Shown here: positions 16,417-27,369 of the stretch, one piece after another
How positions within the stretch are numbered: position 1 is the stretch's first letter
Layout: each line of letters opens with the position of its first letter
Assembly: GCF_030936135.1 (NCBI RefSeq)
Contig: NW_026776913.1
Span: forward strand, 992,001 to 1,056,000
Direction of reading: 5' to 3'
Source: Gavia stellata
Taxonomy: Eukaryota > Chordata > Aves > Gaviiformes > Gaviidae
Length of the DNA: 64,000 nucleotides
The notes under the pieces: generated by a model
Seen by the model: the letters and a program-made list of their open reading frames with translations, nothing else
Told to the model about the DNA's origin: nothing
Databases searched by the model: none
Program-made: the position numbers and the translations under genes

Positions 16417-17789
16417 AGGCAGTCTCCTGAGTGCAGTGCCTGACGGCTGAGCTTTCCTTGTAAAGCTCAAGCCAACAACAGTCCAAAGGAATTGGACCTT
16501 TGGAAGTTTTCTCCTTCTGTTCTCACTGTGTTTGTGACCATTTGTTCGAATCACACCTGGGACACTAAGAACTTGTCTGAAAACCACCTTCCTGGTGTCC
16601 AGAGGCAGTGGAGATGGTGCGTGAGCTCCCAGTCCCCTTCCTCCGGCTGCCAGAGGTATGACAGGGCTGATAGCAGATGTCAGTGCCTCTGGAAAGGAAT
16701 GTGGAGGGCTCAGGAGAGGACAGGCACTGTCCATGTGCCCGGGGGTGGGCTGTGAATGGGGACTCAGAAGGTGAAACCCCCTCAGAGGTGAAGTCCCCCA
16801 GTGTAAAGCGCTAAACCCAGGTACCCACAAACCAAGACTCTGCAGTCCCATGGGAGCCAGTGAGGACGCAGCAGGCACAGGGAAGGGGGAGTGGAGAAAT
16901 GCGGGAGCTGCCTGAGGAGCCCCAGGGCCTGGGCTCTCATGCTGTCCTGGGGAGCAGGGCTGGCAGGGAGCAGAGCGGGGCATTTTCCCATGTCTGCCCA
17001 TACACCCCAGCCCTGGGGAGGGGCCTTTCTTGCGTGGCCAGCTCCGTCCTCCTGCTGGGCTCAGGGTACTGGGGCATGGCCAGCTCTGCCCAGCCTCTCA
17101 CCTGGGCCAGACCCCCGGATCCCACAGCAGGGCTGTCTGCTGGTGGTCCCATGGGACACGACGGAGGTTGTGCAGGGGAGGCAGTGGTGGGGGGCTGCAC
17201 ATAGGGGGCTGCTGGGGGAGCAGGCACAGAGGACTGCTGTGTGGACTGTGTCGGGGGAGTGTTTCCCTGTCCTTTGATGCTCTCTGGTCCATGCAGCGCC
17301 TGCACTGTGGGGCTCTGGGACCATGTGGGGACCACTCAGCTGCAAAGGTCTCATCTTCTTGTCCCACAGTCCCCAGCTCGGTGTCAGCCAACGGGCACTG
17401 CCACGGGGCCTCTGTGCTGGGTGTAGGGTGTCTCCTCGTGCCCTGCTCTGAGCCCATGCAGGCACCTGCAGTGCATGTCTTTGCTTGTAGCTGACCACCA
17501 TGGCCCGTCTGCATGCTCCCAGGACATCCTGACCAGGCTGTCCTTGGAGATGGGTTGTGATGGTGGCTGAGGTGAGCAGCTCTGGTGCAGGCATGATCTG
17601 CAGTGCAGCACTCTAGCACTGTACAGGGTATAGAGTGTACAGGGGCTTTCCTGAACCAGGGACACCTCAGGGGAGTGGAGAGACCCATCAGAAGCCAGCA
17701 GCTAACGTGACAGCGGCCAACGAGACCTGGGTAGGGCCAGGAGCAAAGGTGGCCAAGCCCCCACATGTATAAAAGAAAACCCTAGGGAG
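16417..17789. other. Non-coding part of arm A
   Basis: A GC-rich stretch with overlapping open frames on both strands, the longest 222 codons (minus, 17098-17766). The frames are Pro/Cys/His-rich, with no recognised domain. Near-identity with 61348-62700 explains why the same frames appear in both arms, so conservation here is not evidence for coding. Confidence 0.5.
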
Positions 17790-18527
17790 TGCCACGAGCA
17801 GGGCAGACAAATGCGGTGTGGTGCATCAGAAAGGGCGTGGCACGGCAGTTTGCGGGGCAGTTCACGTGGAAGGGCGTGCAGGAAGGGCGCTGTAACTCAG
17901 CCGGCTTGACCAGGGAGATATGGTATCTACCCAGCAGAACGCCATGGCCTCTCTAAACTCTGCATCCACTGTGAGTGTCGAGTCTTTGCAGACAGAGGTC
18001 CATTGGGAACATGCTGGAAACACACCCTACCTTTCCTGGAACAAGCCTGTCAGGCAGACCAGACACATCATATGGAGGATTCCCTATCCTCTCTCCACCT
18101 AGCTGAACGCGGTCACTCAAGGGATAGGGGGAAACGGCGACAGGTTCCTGCCTGGCACAACAGACGCATCTCCTCCATCACTACCCCACCTTCCCAGGTG
18201 TCCTTGCACAACAGGTACGAGAATCTGCAAGTGGAACCCAATAATGACGAGGACGATGGTTGATCTAGGTTGGAGGTGTCCCCAAGGTTAAGTCAGACTA
18301 CTCCCTGTGTCAAAACCACTTCCATAAAGAGAAAAAGATGGGCCACTGTCATAGGAGACTCTCTCCTGAGGGGAACAGAAGGCCCAACAGGCAGACTGGA
18401 CCCACTTCTTTGGGAAGTCTGCTGCCTCCCTAGGGTCTGCGTTAAAGATGTGATGGGAAAAATTCCTACCCTGGTACAGCCCTCGCATTATCATCCATTC
18501 TTGCTTTTTCATGTCAGCAGCAATGAA

Positions 18528-18715
18528 TCACAGAATCACAGAATCATTAAGGTTGGAAAAGACCTGTAAGATCACCAGGTCCAACCATCACCACAACACC
18601 ACCATGCCCACTAAACATGTCCCGCAGTGCCACGTCCACAGGTTCCTGGAACCCCTCCAGTGCTGGTGACTCCATCACCTCCCTGGGCAGCCTGTTCCAA
18701 TAAGTTGCAATAAGA
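18528..18715 (-). mobile_element. Nested CR1 3' end inside CR1 ORF1 (arm A)
   Basis: The plus strand reads ATCACAGAATCATTAAGGTT and then AAAAGACCTGTAAGATCACC, the antisense of a CR1 3' terminus. Minus-strand translation gives NRLPREVMESPALEGF, the CR1 C-terminal motif. ORF1 homology of the host CR1 resumes after it, so this is an insertion of a 5'-truncated CR1 into an older one. Confidence 0.75.
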
Positions 18716-19244
18716 AGTCCAAGGGCAATCAAGAGAGAATTCAGGGCCTTGGGATAACTGGTTAAGGGATCAGAGGCACAAGTAGTGCTCTCCTCTGTCC
18801 TTCCAGTTGCAGGAAATGATGAAGAAAGAAACAGGACGAGCCAGCAGATCAATACCTGGCTCTGAGCCTGGTGTCACCAGCAGGATTTGGGGATTTTTGA
18901 TCATCCGTCGGTCTACACAACACCAGGCCTGCTGTCAACAGATGGGGTACACCTGTCCCAGAAGAGGAAAAGAATCTTTGCCGAGGAGCTAGCAGGGCTC
19001 CTTGAAAGAGCTTTAAATTGGATTTGAAGGGGGAAAGGGATAAAACCAGGCTCACTAGAGATAAACCTGGGGGTGGCACACCAATGTTGGAGGGACGCTG
19101 TGCTAGCGAGGTCCTTCAGTCTGCTCCACGATGTTCTCAGTACAATGGAGCACATTTGAAGTGTGTTTATACTAATGCGTGCAGCATGCAGAATAAACAA
19201 GAGGAACTAGAAGCTTTGGCCCAGTACAGCCAAGGCTGCCCCCA

Positions 19245-19835
19245 GCCTCCATGTCCCTCACCAGTCCCTCTTTGTTTGTCAGTACTAGGTCCAGTAGAAC
19301 ACCTCTCCTTGTTGGCTCCTCCACCACCTGAGCCAAAAAGTTATCATCAATACACTGGGGGAACCTCCTGGACTGTACATGCCTGGCTGTGAAGCATTCC
19401 CAGCAGGTATCAGGGTGAGTGAAATCTCGCAGGAGAACTGAGACCTGTGATGGTGGGATGACTCTCAGCTCTCTGTAGAAGGCCTCATCATTTTCCCCAC
19501 CCTGATCAGGTTGCCTGTAATCAACACCCACAACAGCATCTCTCATGTCAGCCTGCCCCTTAATCCTTACCTACAAGCTCTCAACTCGCTCTTCATCTGC
19601 CCCCAGGGAGAGCTCGATACATTCCAGTTGCTCTCTCCACATAAAGAGCAACTCCACCACCTCCCCTTGCTGGCCTATCTTTCCTAAAAAGAACACAGCC
19701 ATCCATGACAACATTCCAGTCATGTGAGCTATCCCACCATGTCTCAGTCATTGCAATGAGATCATGGCCCTGCGACCGCACACAGATCTCCAATTCTTCC
19801 TGTTTATTCTCCATGCTGCTCATTCTGGGCGTCAC
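19245..19835 (-). mobile_element. Inverted CR1 endonuclease segment (arm A)
   Basis: Minus-strand translation gives LIAMTETWWDSSHDWN, the CR1 AP-endonuclease N-terminal motif, then GVDYRQPDQGGENDEAFYR and CIDDNF with LDLVLTNKEG, in normal CR1 order. The plus-strand parts of the same element lie on both sides. The N-terminal NKQEELE motif occurs in both orientations. Confidence 0.8.
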
Positions 19836-21122
19836 CTCAAAGCACCAGGAGGAAAAGAAGGTTATCAGAAGTAGTCAACACAGATTCACCAAGAAAAGTC
19901 ATGTCTGACCAATCTGATAGCCTCCTACGATGACATGTCTGGATGGATAGATGCGGGGAGGGCAGTGGATGTTGTCTGCCTTGGCTTCAGCAAGGCTTTC
20001 GACACCGTCTCCCACATCATCCTCAGAGGCAAGCGTAGGAAGTGTGATGGAATGGACAGTGGGGTGGATTTGGAACTGGCTGATAGATAGAGCTCTGAGG
20101 GTTGTGATTAGTGGCCCAGAGTCTAGTTGGAGGTCTGTCACAAGTGGCGTTCCTCAGGGGTCAGTACTGGATCCAGTCCTGTTCAATATATTCAGCAATG
20201 ACCTGGATGAAGGGATAGAGTGTGCCCTCAGCAAGTTTGCTGATGACACAAAACTGGGAGCAGTGGTGGATACGGCGGAAGGCTGCGCTGCCATTCAGCG
20301 TGACCTGGACAGGCTGGAGAGTTGGGCAGAGAGGAACCTGATGAAATTCAGCAAAGGCAAGTGTAGGGCACTGCACCGGGGGTAGAATAACCCCCTGCAT
20401 CAGCACAGGTTAGGGGCTGAGCTGCTGGAGAGCAGCTCTGTGGAAAGGGACCTGGGAGTCCTGGGGGACAACAGGATGACCACGAGCCACCAATGTGCCC
20501 TTGGGGCCAAGGAGGCCAATGGCATCCTGGGCTGCATCCAGAAGAGTGTGGCTAGCAGGGCGAGGGAGGTTATCCTCCCCCTCTACTCTGCCCTGCTGAG
20601 GCCGCATCTGGAGTGCTGTGTCCAGTTCTGGGCTCCCCGGTTCAAGAAGGACAGGGAGCTGCTGGAGAGGGTCCAGCAAAGGGCTACGAAGATGATTAGG
20701 GGAGTGGAACAGCTTTCTTAGGAGGAAAGGCTGAGGGACTTGGGTCTTTCTAGTCTGGAGAAGAGAAGACTGAGGGGGATCTTATCACTGCTTAGAAATA
20801 GTTAAGGGGTGGGTGCCAGGAGGATGGGAACAGTCTTTTTTCAGTGGTGCCCAGTGACAGGACAAGAGGTAATGGGCACAAACACGGTCATAGGAAGTTC
20901 CGACTACACATGAGGAGGAACTTCTTTCCTTTGAGGGTGTCAGAGCCCTGGAACAATCTGCCCAGAGAGGTTTTGGAGTCTCCTTCTCTGGAGATATTCA
21001 AAACTCACATGGAAGCATTCCTGTGCAACCTGCTGTAGGTGAACCTCCTCTGGTGGGGGGGGTTGGACTAGATGATCTCCAGAGGTCCCTTGCAACCCCT
21101 CTCATTCTGTGATTCTGTGATT

Positions 21123-21574
21123 TTCTTGGTGGCTCCTTATCCCCTTCTGCAAGAGGGTGGGGAAAACTCTAGTCAGGTCCATGTTGAAGCTGTTTCCGTG
21201 TTGGAGGCAGTGAATGGATTTCTTTTGTCCCTGTCCACCAAATGCAGTATTGGCTGTGAGTGAGGCTGTTGCAGTGGTCAGGAGGGTATTTTTGCCCTCA
21301 CAGAGATGGCCGTGCCTCCTTTCCATGCAGGACTCAACTTGCTTATCCCCAGCAGAAGGTTTCTTTAGCAGCACTGTGCCCGCTTTCTCCCAGCTCTGAG
21401 CTCCTGGGCCCCTTGGGGAGGCAGGAGGAGGGCAGGGCCTGTGGGAACCAGAGTTAGAGGCCAGTAGAGGACAGAGGCCAGCAAGAGGTCACTTCTTCCT
21501 GAGACCCCGTACGCAGTGTGGTGTTGTGTATATGTGTTCTGAGCGGTGCTGAGGAGGGGGGATAATGCCCGCTG
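21123..21574. other. Spacer between CR1 and the minisatellite (arm A)
   Basis: No gene seen. Shared with the mirror arm at about 57544-57995. Confidence 0.5.
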
Positions 21575-22165
21575 TGCTGTGTGTGCATCTGTAATGGTGT
21601 TGGTATCTGCATGGGGGTGTGTGATGCTATGGATAGCTGCAACGGGATCAGTATCTGCAATGGCCTCTGCATCTGCAGTGGGAAAGAATCTGCCAGGGCA
21701 TCTGCAAAGGTATCTGCATCTGGAATGCTGTGTGTGCAACTGTCCTGTCAGCTACAGCTCTCCAATGCAGCCATCACTGCGGATGGAGATACCATTGTGG
21801 ATAACATTGCCAATGCTGGTGCAGATGCCACTGCAGATGGAAATACACTTTCAGATGCAATTGCTGATGGAGATGCTATTGAGGATGCAGGTGCCATTGC
21901 AGATACCATGGCAGATGCAGACACCATTGGAGATGCAGGTGCCTTTGAAGATTCCTTTGAAGGTACCGGCATCGATGCCACTGGAGATGCCATGGCAGAT
22001 GCAGATACCATTACAGACACCACCGGAGATGCAGGTGCTGTGTCAGACAGCATTGCAGCTGCAGATACCACAGCAGATGGCATTGAAGATGCAAGTCCAG
22101 TTTCCAATGCAACTACCGATGGAGACGCCCTTGAAGATGCTGATGCCATTGCAGATACTACATGG
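21575..22165 (+). repeat. 12/18-bp minisatellite, arm A
   Basis: Degenerate tandem units built on GATGCCATTGCA and GATGCAGGTGCCATTGCA. Unit lengths are mostly 12 or 18 bp, so three frames stay open over much of the array, giving Asp/Ala/Thr-rich or Met/Gln/Leu-rich peptides. No start context or conserved domain supports a protein. It pairs with 56966-57543, which is about 13 bp shorter over this stretch. Confidence 0.85.
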
Positions 22166-24194
22166 CCAGAAATTAAGCGAGCTTCCGCTTATGAGGCAAA
22201 GACACTTGCTAAAGTGGACACACATCTTGTTGACTCCACACAGCTATAGAAGATATCACAGTTCAGGGTGTGCACGTACAGCCTACCCTCCCTGCTTCCT
22301 AGGAAAAAACCCTTTGAGATTGACCCCTTGCTGAAGCCTTGACCATGGGCAGACACTCGGCTGTGCCTGGTAATCCCCTGCTGCTCCCCTGCCAGGTCCC
22401 GGGGCTTCCCCTTACTGCAGGGGTCATGAGTAGATTCAGCTACTGCAATTGAATGATCATGATTTTACTGATACTTTTTGTCTGTGTCTTCTTGAAAGTG
22501 GATCTGCAAATCCGGTTCCTATTTCACGTAATGAAGACTTCCGATGGGATTTTGAGGAAAGGACCGATGGCAGGGAAAGGGAGGACTCAAGTGTGTTTGG
22601 GGATGAAATAGGGCTAAAAATAGCTAGTCATGATGAAGGAGGTTGCTGGTAAGTACACTTGTCCAGCCATACCCTGGAACTGATGGCCCCAGCCTGTCCT
22701 GCCTTCGTATAAAACTCCATTTCACTACTTCCTGGGGTGAGGGGGATCTCTGCTCGTTGTGTGGAGGTATGAGTCCTCCCACACCAGAGGGGGGACCACA
22801 AGTCATAGGAGCTCATGTGCCTGGGGGGCAGCCAAAAGGAGAGACCCAACTGCATGCATATCATGTGGATGTGCGTGTCAGTGTGTGTAACTGCTAGCCC
22901 ACATCAGGCTGGAGTAGCCAGTGAGTAGGATAAGGGGCCTGGGAGCCAGGTACCAGAGAGACGTTAAGTCTGGACCGCATGCCAGAGAGCGCCGAGGCTC
23001 TGGGAGTTGACTCCTGGAGGGAGCAGGTGGTCCAAAGCATCGCCTGGAGAAACTGTGGGGTCTTGGGGCTATGGTACTGGTAAGGCCATAGGTCTGGACC
23101 AGGAGGGGAAGTGGTCCTTTACATGCCCCGGCAAGTACCTCAGATACAGCTCTCGAGGTGGCACTGGCTGCTTATGGTCAGACCCCGGAGCTCTGCCTGA
23201 AAACCTGGGAACTGCTCTCAATACTTTAAAAAAAGAAAGAAAAAAAACCCAGCACCTTTTTACCAGCTGCCATGTTTCAGTACTTTCAATAAAATATCAC
23301 TGTATTTTCTATCCTGCCAAAATGGGACTTTTGAGACTGTGTATTTATTGCAGGAGAAGAAATCCTGATCTTGCCCTGTGCTTGCATTGCCAGTACTCTG
23401 TCTGTCATGCTGCGTATTTAATCTCCCTAACCTTCCAGGTGTTTCTGCCTGTCCTGATCAAACTCCCCACGTCGGAAGTCATCTCTTCAGAAAACGATCT
23501 GGACATACGCACTTTCCACTGTTCTCCAGGGTTTTCCGCCTCTTACTCTTTGATCATTCAGATCCCTCTCACCTATCACCCTGCTTTGAGCTCCAGGGAG
23601 GTAAAGCGTCATTGTCTTTCAGTCCTCTCTTGTCTTTCAGTACTCTCCCTCATAGTCCCTATAGGCAACTCTTCAACTGGGGTGGTGAACCTCGTTGGAA
23701 GCTGCTAAAAATAACCATACAGCTGAGAAGTGTGTTTATTGTGGATTAAGTTCTCTTGTGTTGTACTTTTTCTTCTTTTTTCTTTCCCCCAATTAAAGAA
23801 CCCTGTTTCCATGCAGTTCTCCACGGAGAGCAGGCAGGAATTGCTGCAAAGCAGCTGTAATATTCAGCTGCAGACTTTGGTGGAGAAGTCTGATGTAAAG
23901 AAAAGTGATGCAAGTCCCTGGTGGCCAACGAGATCAATGGCAGGGTTGGAGAGGTGAGGAGCAAGGTTGTCCATACCGTGTCTGGCCTCAAGGGACTGCT
24001 TTTCCTACCTGTCCACACCTCTTTAGGAGACACTCTGCATACATATCAACTGGAGAATTCTCCGATCACATCTTCAGATTGCTCATTGAAAAGGTTGAGC
24101 TAGCTATGCTACTTCAGGGTAGGTGCCTACCTCTCTAATTGGCTATACAAATGTTGAAGACCTGAAGAAAACTATAGAAGAGGCATAGCTCGTT
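22166..24194. other. Non-coding part of arm A, no gene recognised
   Basis: Contains no OR, SRCR, tRNA or LINE motif that I can read. It is matched in the other arm with small indels (coordinate sums drift from 79131 to 79147). Confidence 0.45.
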
Positions 24195-25095
24195 AGCGCT
24201 TTCTGCATTTTAATGAGCCCCATGGTGTATGTAGTGCTGAGTCCAGGAGCCTCAGGTACTGAGAAGAGACTGAACAATCCCCTCAAGGAGACAAAGGCAG
24301 AAGACAAACCTAAAATACTCTGAAGCATTACTGGGCCCCACTGAGGGCCATTACTGACAGAGCCTCCCCAGGGACTCGTTAGAGCCGATAATTGGAGGCT
24401 GTGATTGCAGGTAGGCAAAGGCTCTGTGCAGGTGGCTCTGATGCTGACAAAGCCCTTGGATTGTTACATGGAGCACAAAGGCCAAGCCCTGACCCCCGGC
24501 CCATGGAAGGGGGATCCTGTCCCTCACACGCGGGTCAGGGCCCTTCCTGGGCCAGTGGATGTGGGGTCTGCAATGCCCAGTGCAGGACAATGGAACAACA
24601 CTCCCAGCTTCCCCATGGGGTTGCAAGGAGGAAATGAGGCTCCAGTGCCATGAGGACAACATGTCTTCTCACAGCCCTTGGTGGCACAGACAACTGCCAT
24701 AGCCCAGAGGACAAAGACCTGGGTTCTGTTCATGCCTTCCAGCCTGGCCAGCGCCCTTGGCAGTTTCCATCGCAGGCTGTCCCACACCTGCCCCTGTTTT
24801 CCTGCAGCCTGTAGACATCCATCTTGCTTCTCCACCTTGCTCTCCCCTGGGCATTTCTCTGCCTTCACTGACGTCTCCCCACCCTCACCGGCCGTTCGTT
24901 GAAACACAAAGCCATGGTCTGATCACCAACTCTCACTGGGTGACCTCTTGCACCACAGCTCTACCCTTCGAGTGACATTTCTTCTTCCTCATGTCCAGGC
25001 TCCACTTTCCAAGCTGCACTTTGTAGCACTTTTTCTCTCTCCTGCTTTTTCCCACCACCAAGGAGAGATCAAAATTCTCAGAAAGCACCCTTCAA
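24195..25095 (+). repeat. Block R (about 0.9 kb), copy in arm A
   Basis: Homologous in the same orientation to 30060-30965 (both with GCCTCCCCAGGG, GGTAGGCAAAGGC and CCTTCGAGTGACATTTCT in order) and, as part of the arm, inverted to about 54050-54952. No coding domain is recognised. Confidence 0.75.
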
Positions 25096-25354
25096 GCACG
25101 CGACCTAACTCATCAGCCTTCTTGTGGCCCTTCACCTGAGCTGAGTGCGTAAACTCACTGTGATCTTCTAAACCACGTGACTTTCCCTGGCCTTTCAGCT
25201 TCTTGGATAGGCACAAACAAGCCCTATGCCTGCTGCTGTCCCGTCAGGTACTCAGGCAGAAGGCACATGCCAACCCATATCCATGCCCTATTCCTGGATG
25301 GGGCTCCACCATGTGGAGGGATAATAAGGACATTCAAGAGTGTTGGCCCAAATG
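25096..25354. other. Short non-coding stretch (arm A)
   Basis: Nothing recognised beyond arm homology. Confidence 0.4.
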
Positions 25355-25800
25355 CTAATCACTGAGGGATTCTGGGTATGACTGCCTTCTAAAAAGACTT
25401 TGTACTGCTGATGACATTTGGGCCTCACCATCCAGCCAACTTCCCACCCACCCTACCATCCATTTCTTCAGCCTTGATAGCATCAGTCCGGCTCTAAGGA
25501 GACTCTGGGAGATGATGTCAAAGGCCTTGCAAAAGTCCAGGTACACAACGTGCCCTCGTTTCCCCTAACCATTCTGGTTCAGCAATGCCTTTCTTGTCCT
25601 TCAAGGGCCTGGAGATGGCTGCAGGACAACTTGCCCCATGTCCTCCTAGAGTCTGAGGCAGGCAGGCCACTTGCAATTCTGTCAATCCTCATCCCTGCCC
25701 TTCTTGAAGAGGGGTTTGATGTCTGCTTTTTCCAAGGACCACAGAACCTCCATGATTGCTCCGGCACTTTTGAGGTCACAATCCGGAATCACAGGCAAGG
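25355..25800 (-). mobile_element. Decayed CR1 reverse transcriptase fragment (arm A)
   Basis: Minus-strand frames give YLDFCKAFDIISQSLL and, further upstream in the element, VLWSLEKADIKPLFKKGRDED, both recognisable CR1 RT motifs. They sit in different frames, so the copy is decayed. The mirror copy is at 53345-53790. Confidence 0.7.
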
Positions 25801-27254
25801 GTGATGTAGCAGTCAGGAGCACTTGCAATGAGCCTGTCCAAGGCAGCTGAGATGAATGTCGCTGGGAAAATGGAAATTTGTTCTTGGAGTCACACACAGA
25901 AATGTCGGAGCTCTGCCAGGTGCCCATGTCTCAGCTGGTCTCTTGCAATCCTCGTACACACGAGGGTGATCAGGGACAGGAGTCCTTGCCTTGCACGTGC
26001 AGAGGCAGTGCACTGCAGCAGTCACAGTGTCTCTCTGACCTCCTGCTGCTGCTCCCAGAGGCTGGGAGGCACCTCAGCCCTGCGGTGTATCGCCCTGCTC
26101 TGCACTCATCTGAGATGCTCCACGGCATGAGGAATGGACACGGGGACGTCCGTTCAATGAAGCACATCCCAGTGCTGCATCCAGGTGCTTTCCCAGGGGA
26201 TGTTACTCTCAAAGTGAAGTGACCTTGAGACACTGTCTGTCCCAGAGGCCTTCATGGCAGCCCCAGGAAGAGCTGATGGCATTTGTGCTCACTTGGGTTC
26301 ATCTCCCCACACGCACACGGTGTGCATGCTTACGTCTCGTCTGTACAATGCAAACCTGGACTTCTGACCTGGTCATTCGGTGTCCCTCTGTGGAGGGACA
26401 AGCAACCTCTCCGAGCTGGGGTGAGAGGCCAGTGCTGGACATGGTGGTGGTTATTGGCTGGTGTGTGACGACTGCCCTGGGGCAGCTGCCCGGGGTGTCC
26501 AGCGAACACGGGCACAGGCCAGACCCTGCTCTGCTGGTCCTCCATGTCTCTCGCAGGAGCCCGGCTGTGCGAGGACCCTGCTGTGTGCCCCCACCCTGCC
26601 CACTCACACACTTGAGCTGTTCACTGGAGTTCTCCTCTCCGGGGCACTTGCCATCCCAGCCATCCCAGCCCCTCTCTGAATCTTGCCACCTCCCTGCCCT
26701 CTCCCCAGCCAAGCCCAGCAGAGCAGCCCTGGTGGGACTGGTCCCACAGCAGGAAATGGAGGCCAGTGAGAATGTCCATCCAGCCGGCACGCTGAGGAGA
26801 TCTCCGCTGCAGGCAGCTTGCAGCCCCAGGTGCCAAACTTGCTCCCCAGGACGGCATGAGAGAATTGGCCCAGGGGATGCTCAGGAAGGGCCTTTTGCCC
26901 CTGGGACAGGGCAGCCTGCCCCCAGCTGCCATTCTCAGCAAAGGGTTTCTCTTTCTATGTCACCCCTGCACACACACAGTGCCCTGCTCTTCTCCTTGCA
27001 CTGGCCAGCCACCCCTGCACCCCCTCCCCAGGCTCCCCACATCCTCGAAGCTGGCGGCGTTGCTCTGAAGAGCAAGCAGGCTGTGGTTCCCAGGGCCATG
27101 GGGTGAGTCCACAGGGTCATGCTGGTCATGCTGGGAGGCAGACCCAGCTCCCGGTGACTACTGCCCCCTTCACCTCAGCACACAGACACTGCCCCACGTC
27201 TCCAGAGAAGATCTCAAAGAAAGGATCTCAGGCAAACCACCCTGAGCAGGGTCC
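25801..27254. other. Non-coding region before the OR-2 3' end
   Basis: GC-rich, with overlapping open frames up to 295 codons (plus, 26219-27106) and no known domain. The frame is not kept in the other arm, which lacks 26552-26736, so I treat it as non-coding. Confidence 0.5.
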
Positions 27255-27260
27255 TTTATT
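27255..27260 (-). terminator. Poly(A) signal of OR-2
   Basis: AATAAA on the minus strand in context AACAAAATAAAGGACC, 110 bp after the OR-2 stop. The same signal lies downstream of OR-4. Confidence 0.6.
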
Positions 27261-27369
27261 TTGTTTAAACACACAGCTCCCAATTTATACAAAGTCTCTG
27301 GGTCACACAGGACAGGCAGATACTGAAATAGAAATAGGATGAAGAATGACTTCCTTTTTGTGGACAGCA

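Larger units (their letters stand above)
17790..21122 (+). mobile_element. CR1 LINE with ORF1 esterase, rearranged (arm A)
   Basis: 5' UTR-like sequence to 17919; ORF1 starts at 17920 (MVSTQQNAM) and holds the esterase block WATVIGDSLLRGTE near 18330. ORF2 begins near 19157 (YTNACSMQNKQEELEAL). The endonuclease segment that should follow lies in reverse orientation (19245-19835). Reverse transcriptase resumes near 19850, with GVPQGSV at about 20150 and [10 protein letters not shown] near 20230, and runs to the typical CR1 end, TGTGATTCTGTGATT, near 21122. Frames are broken in several places, so it is not active. A second CR1 3' end is nested at 18528. At 3.3 kb it is shorter than a full CR1 (about 4.5 kb). 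Confidence 0.85.

Noticed and set aside
16530-16580. tRNA B-box-like TTCGAATC
   Set aside because: No A box or cloverleaf can be formed around it on either strand.
17098-17766. 222-codon minus-strand frame, repeated at 61348-62016
   Set aside because: Pro/Cys/His-rich with no recognised domain. Its conservation is explained by the near-identity of the two arms, and competing frames are conserved as well.
21546-22334. 262-codon open frame (and a 222-codon one in another frame)
   Set aside because: It is the translation of a minisatellite whose unit length is a multiple of three; several frames and both strands are open at once, with no domain.
26219-27106. 295-codon plus-strand frame
   Set aside because: The mirror arm lacks 185 bp in the middle, so the frame is not kept; no known domain.
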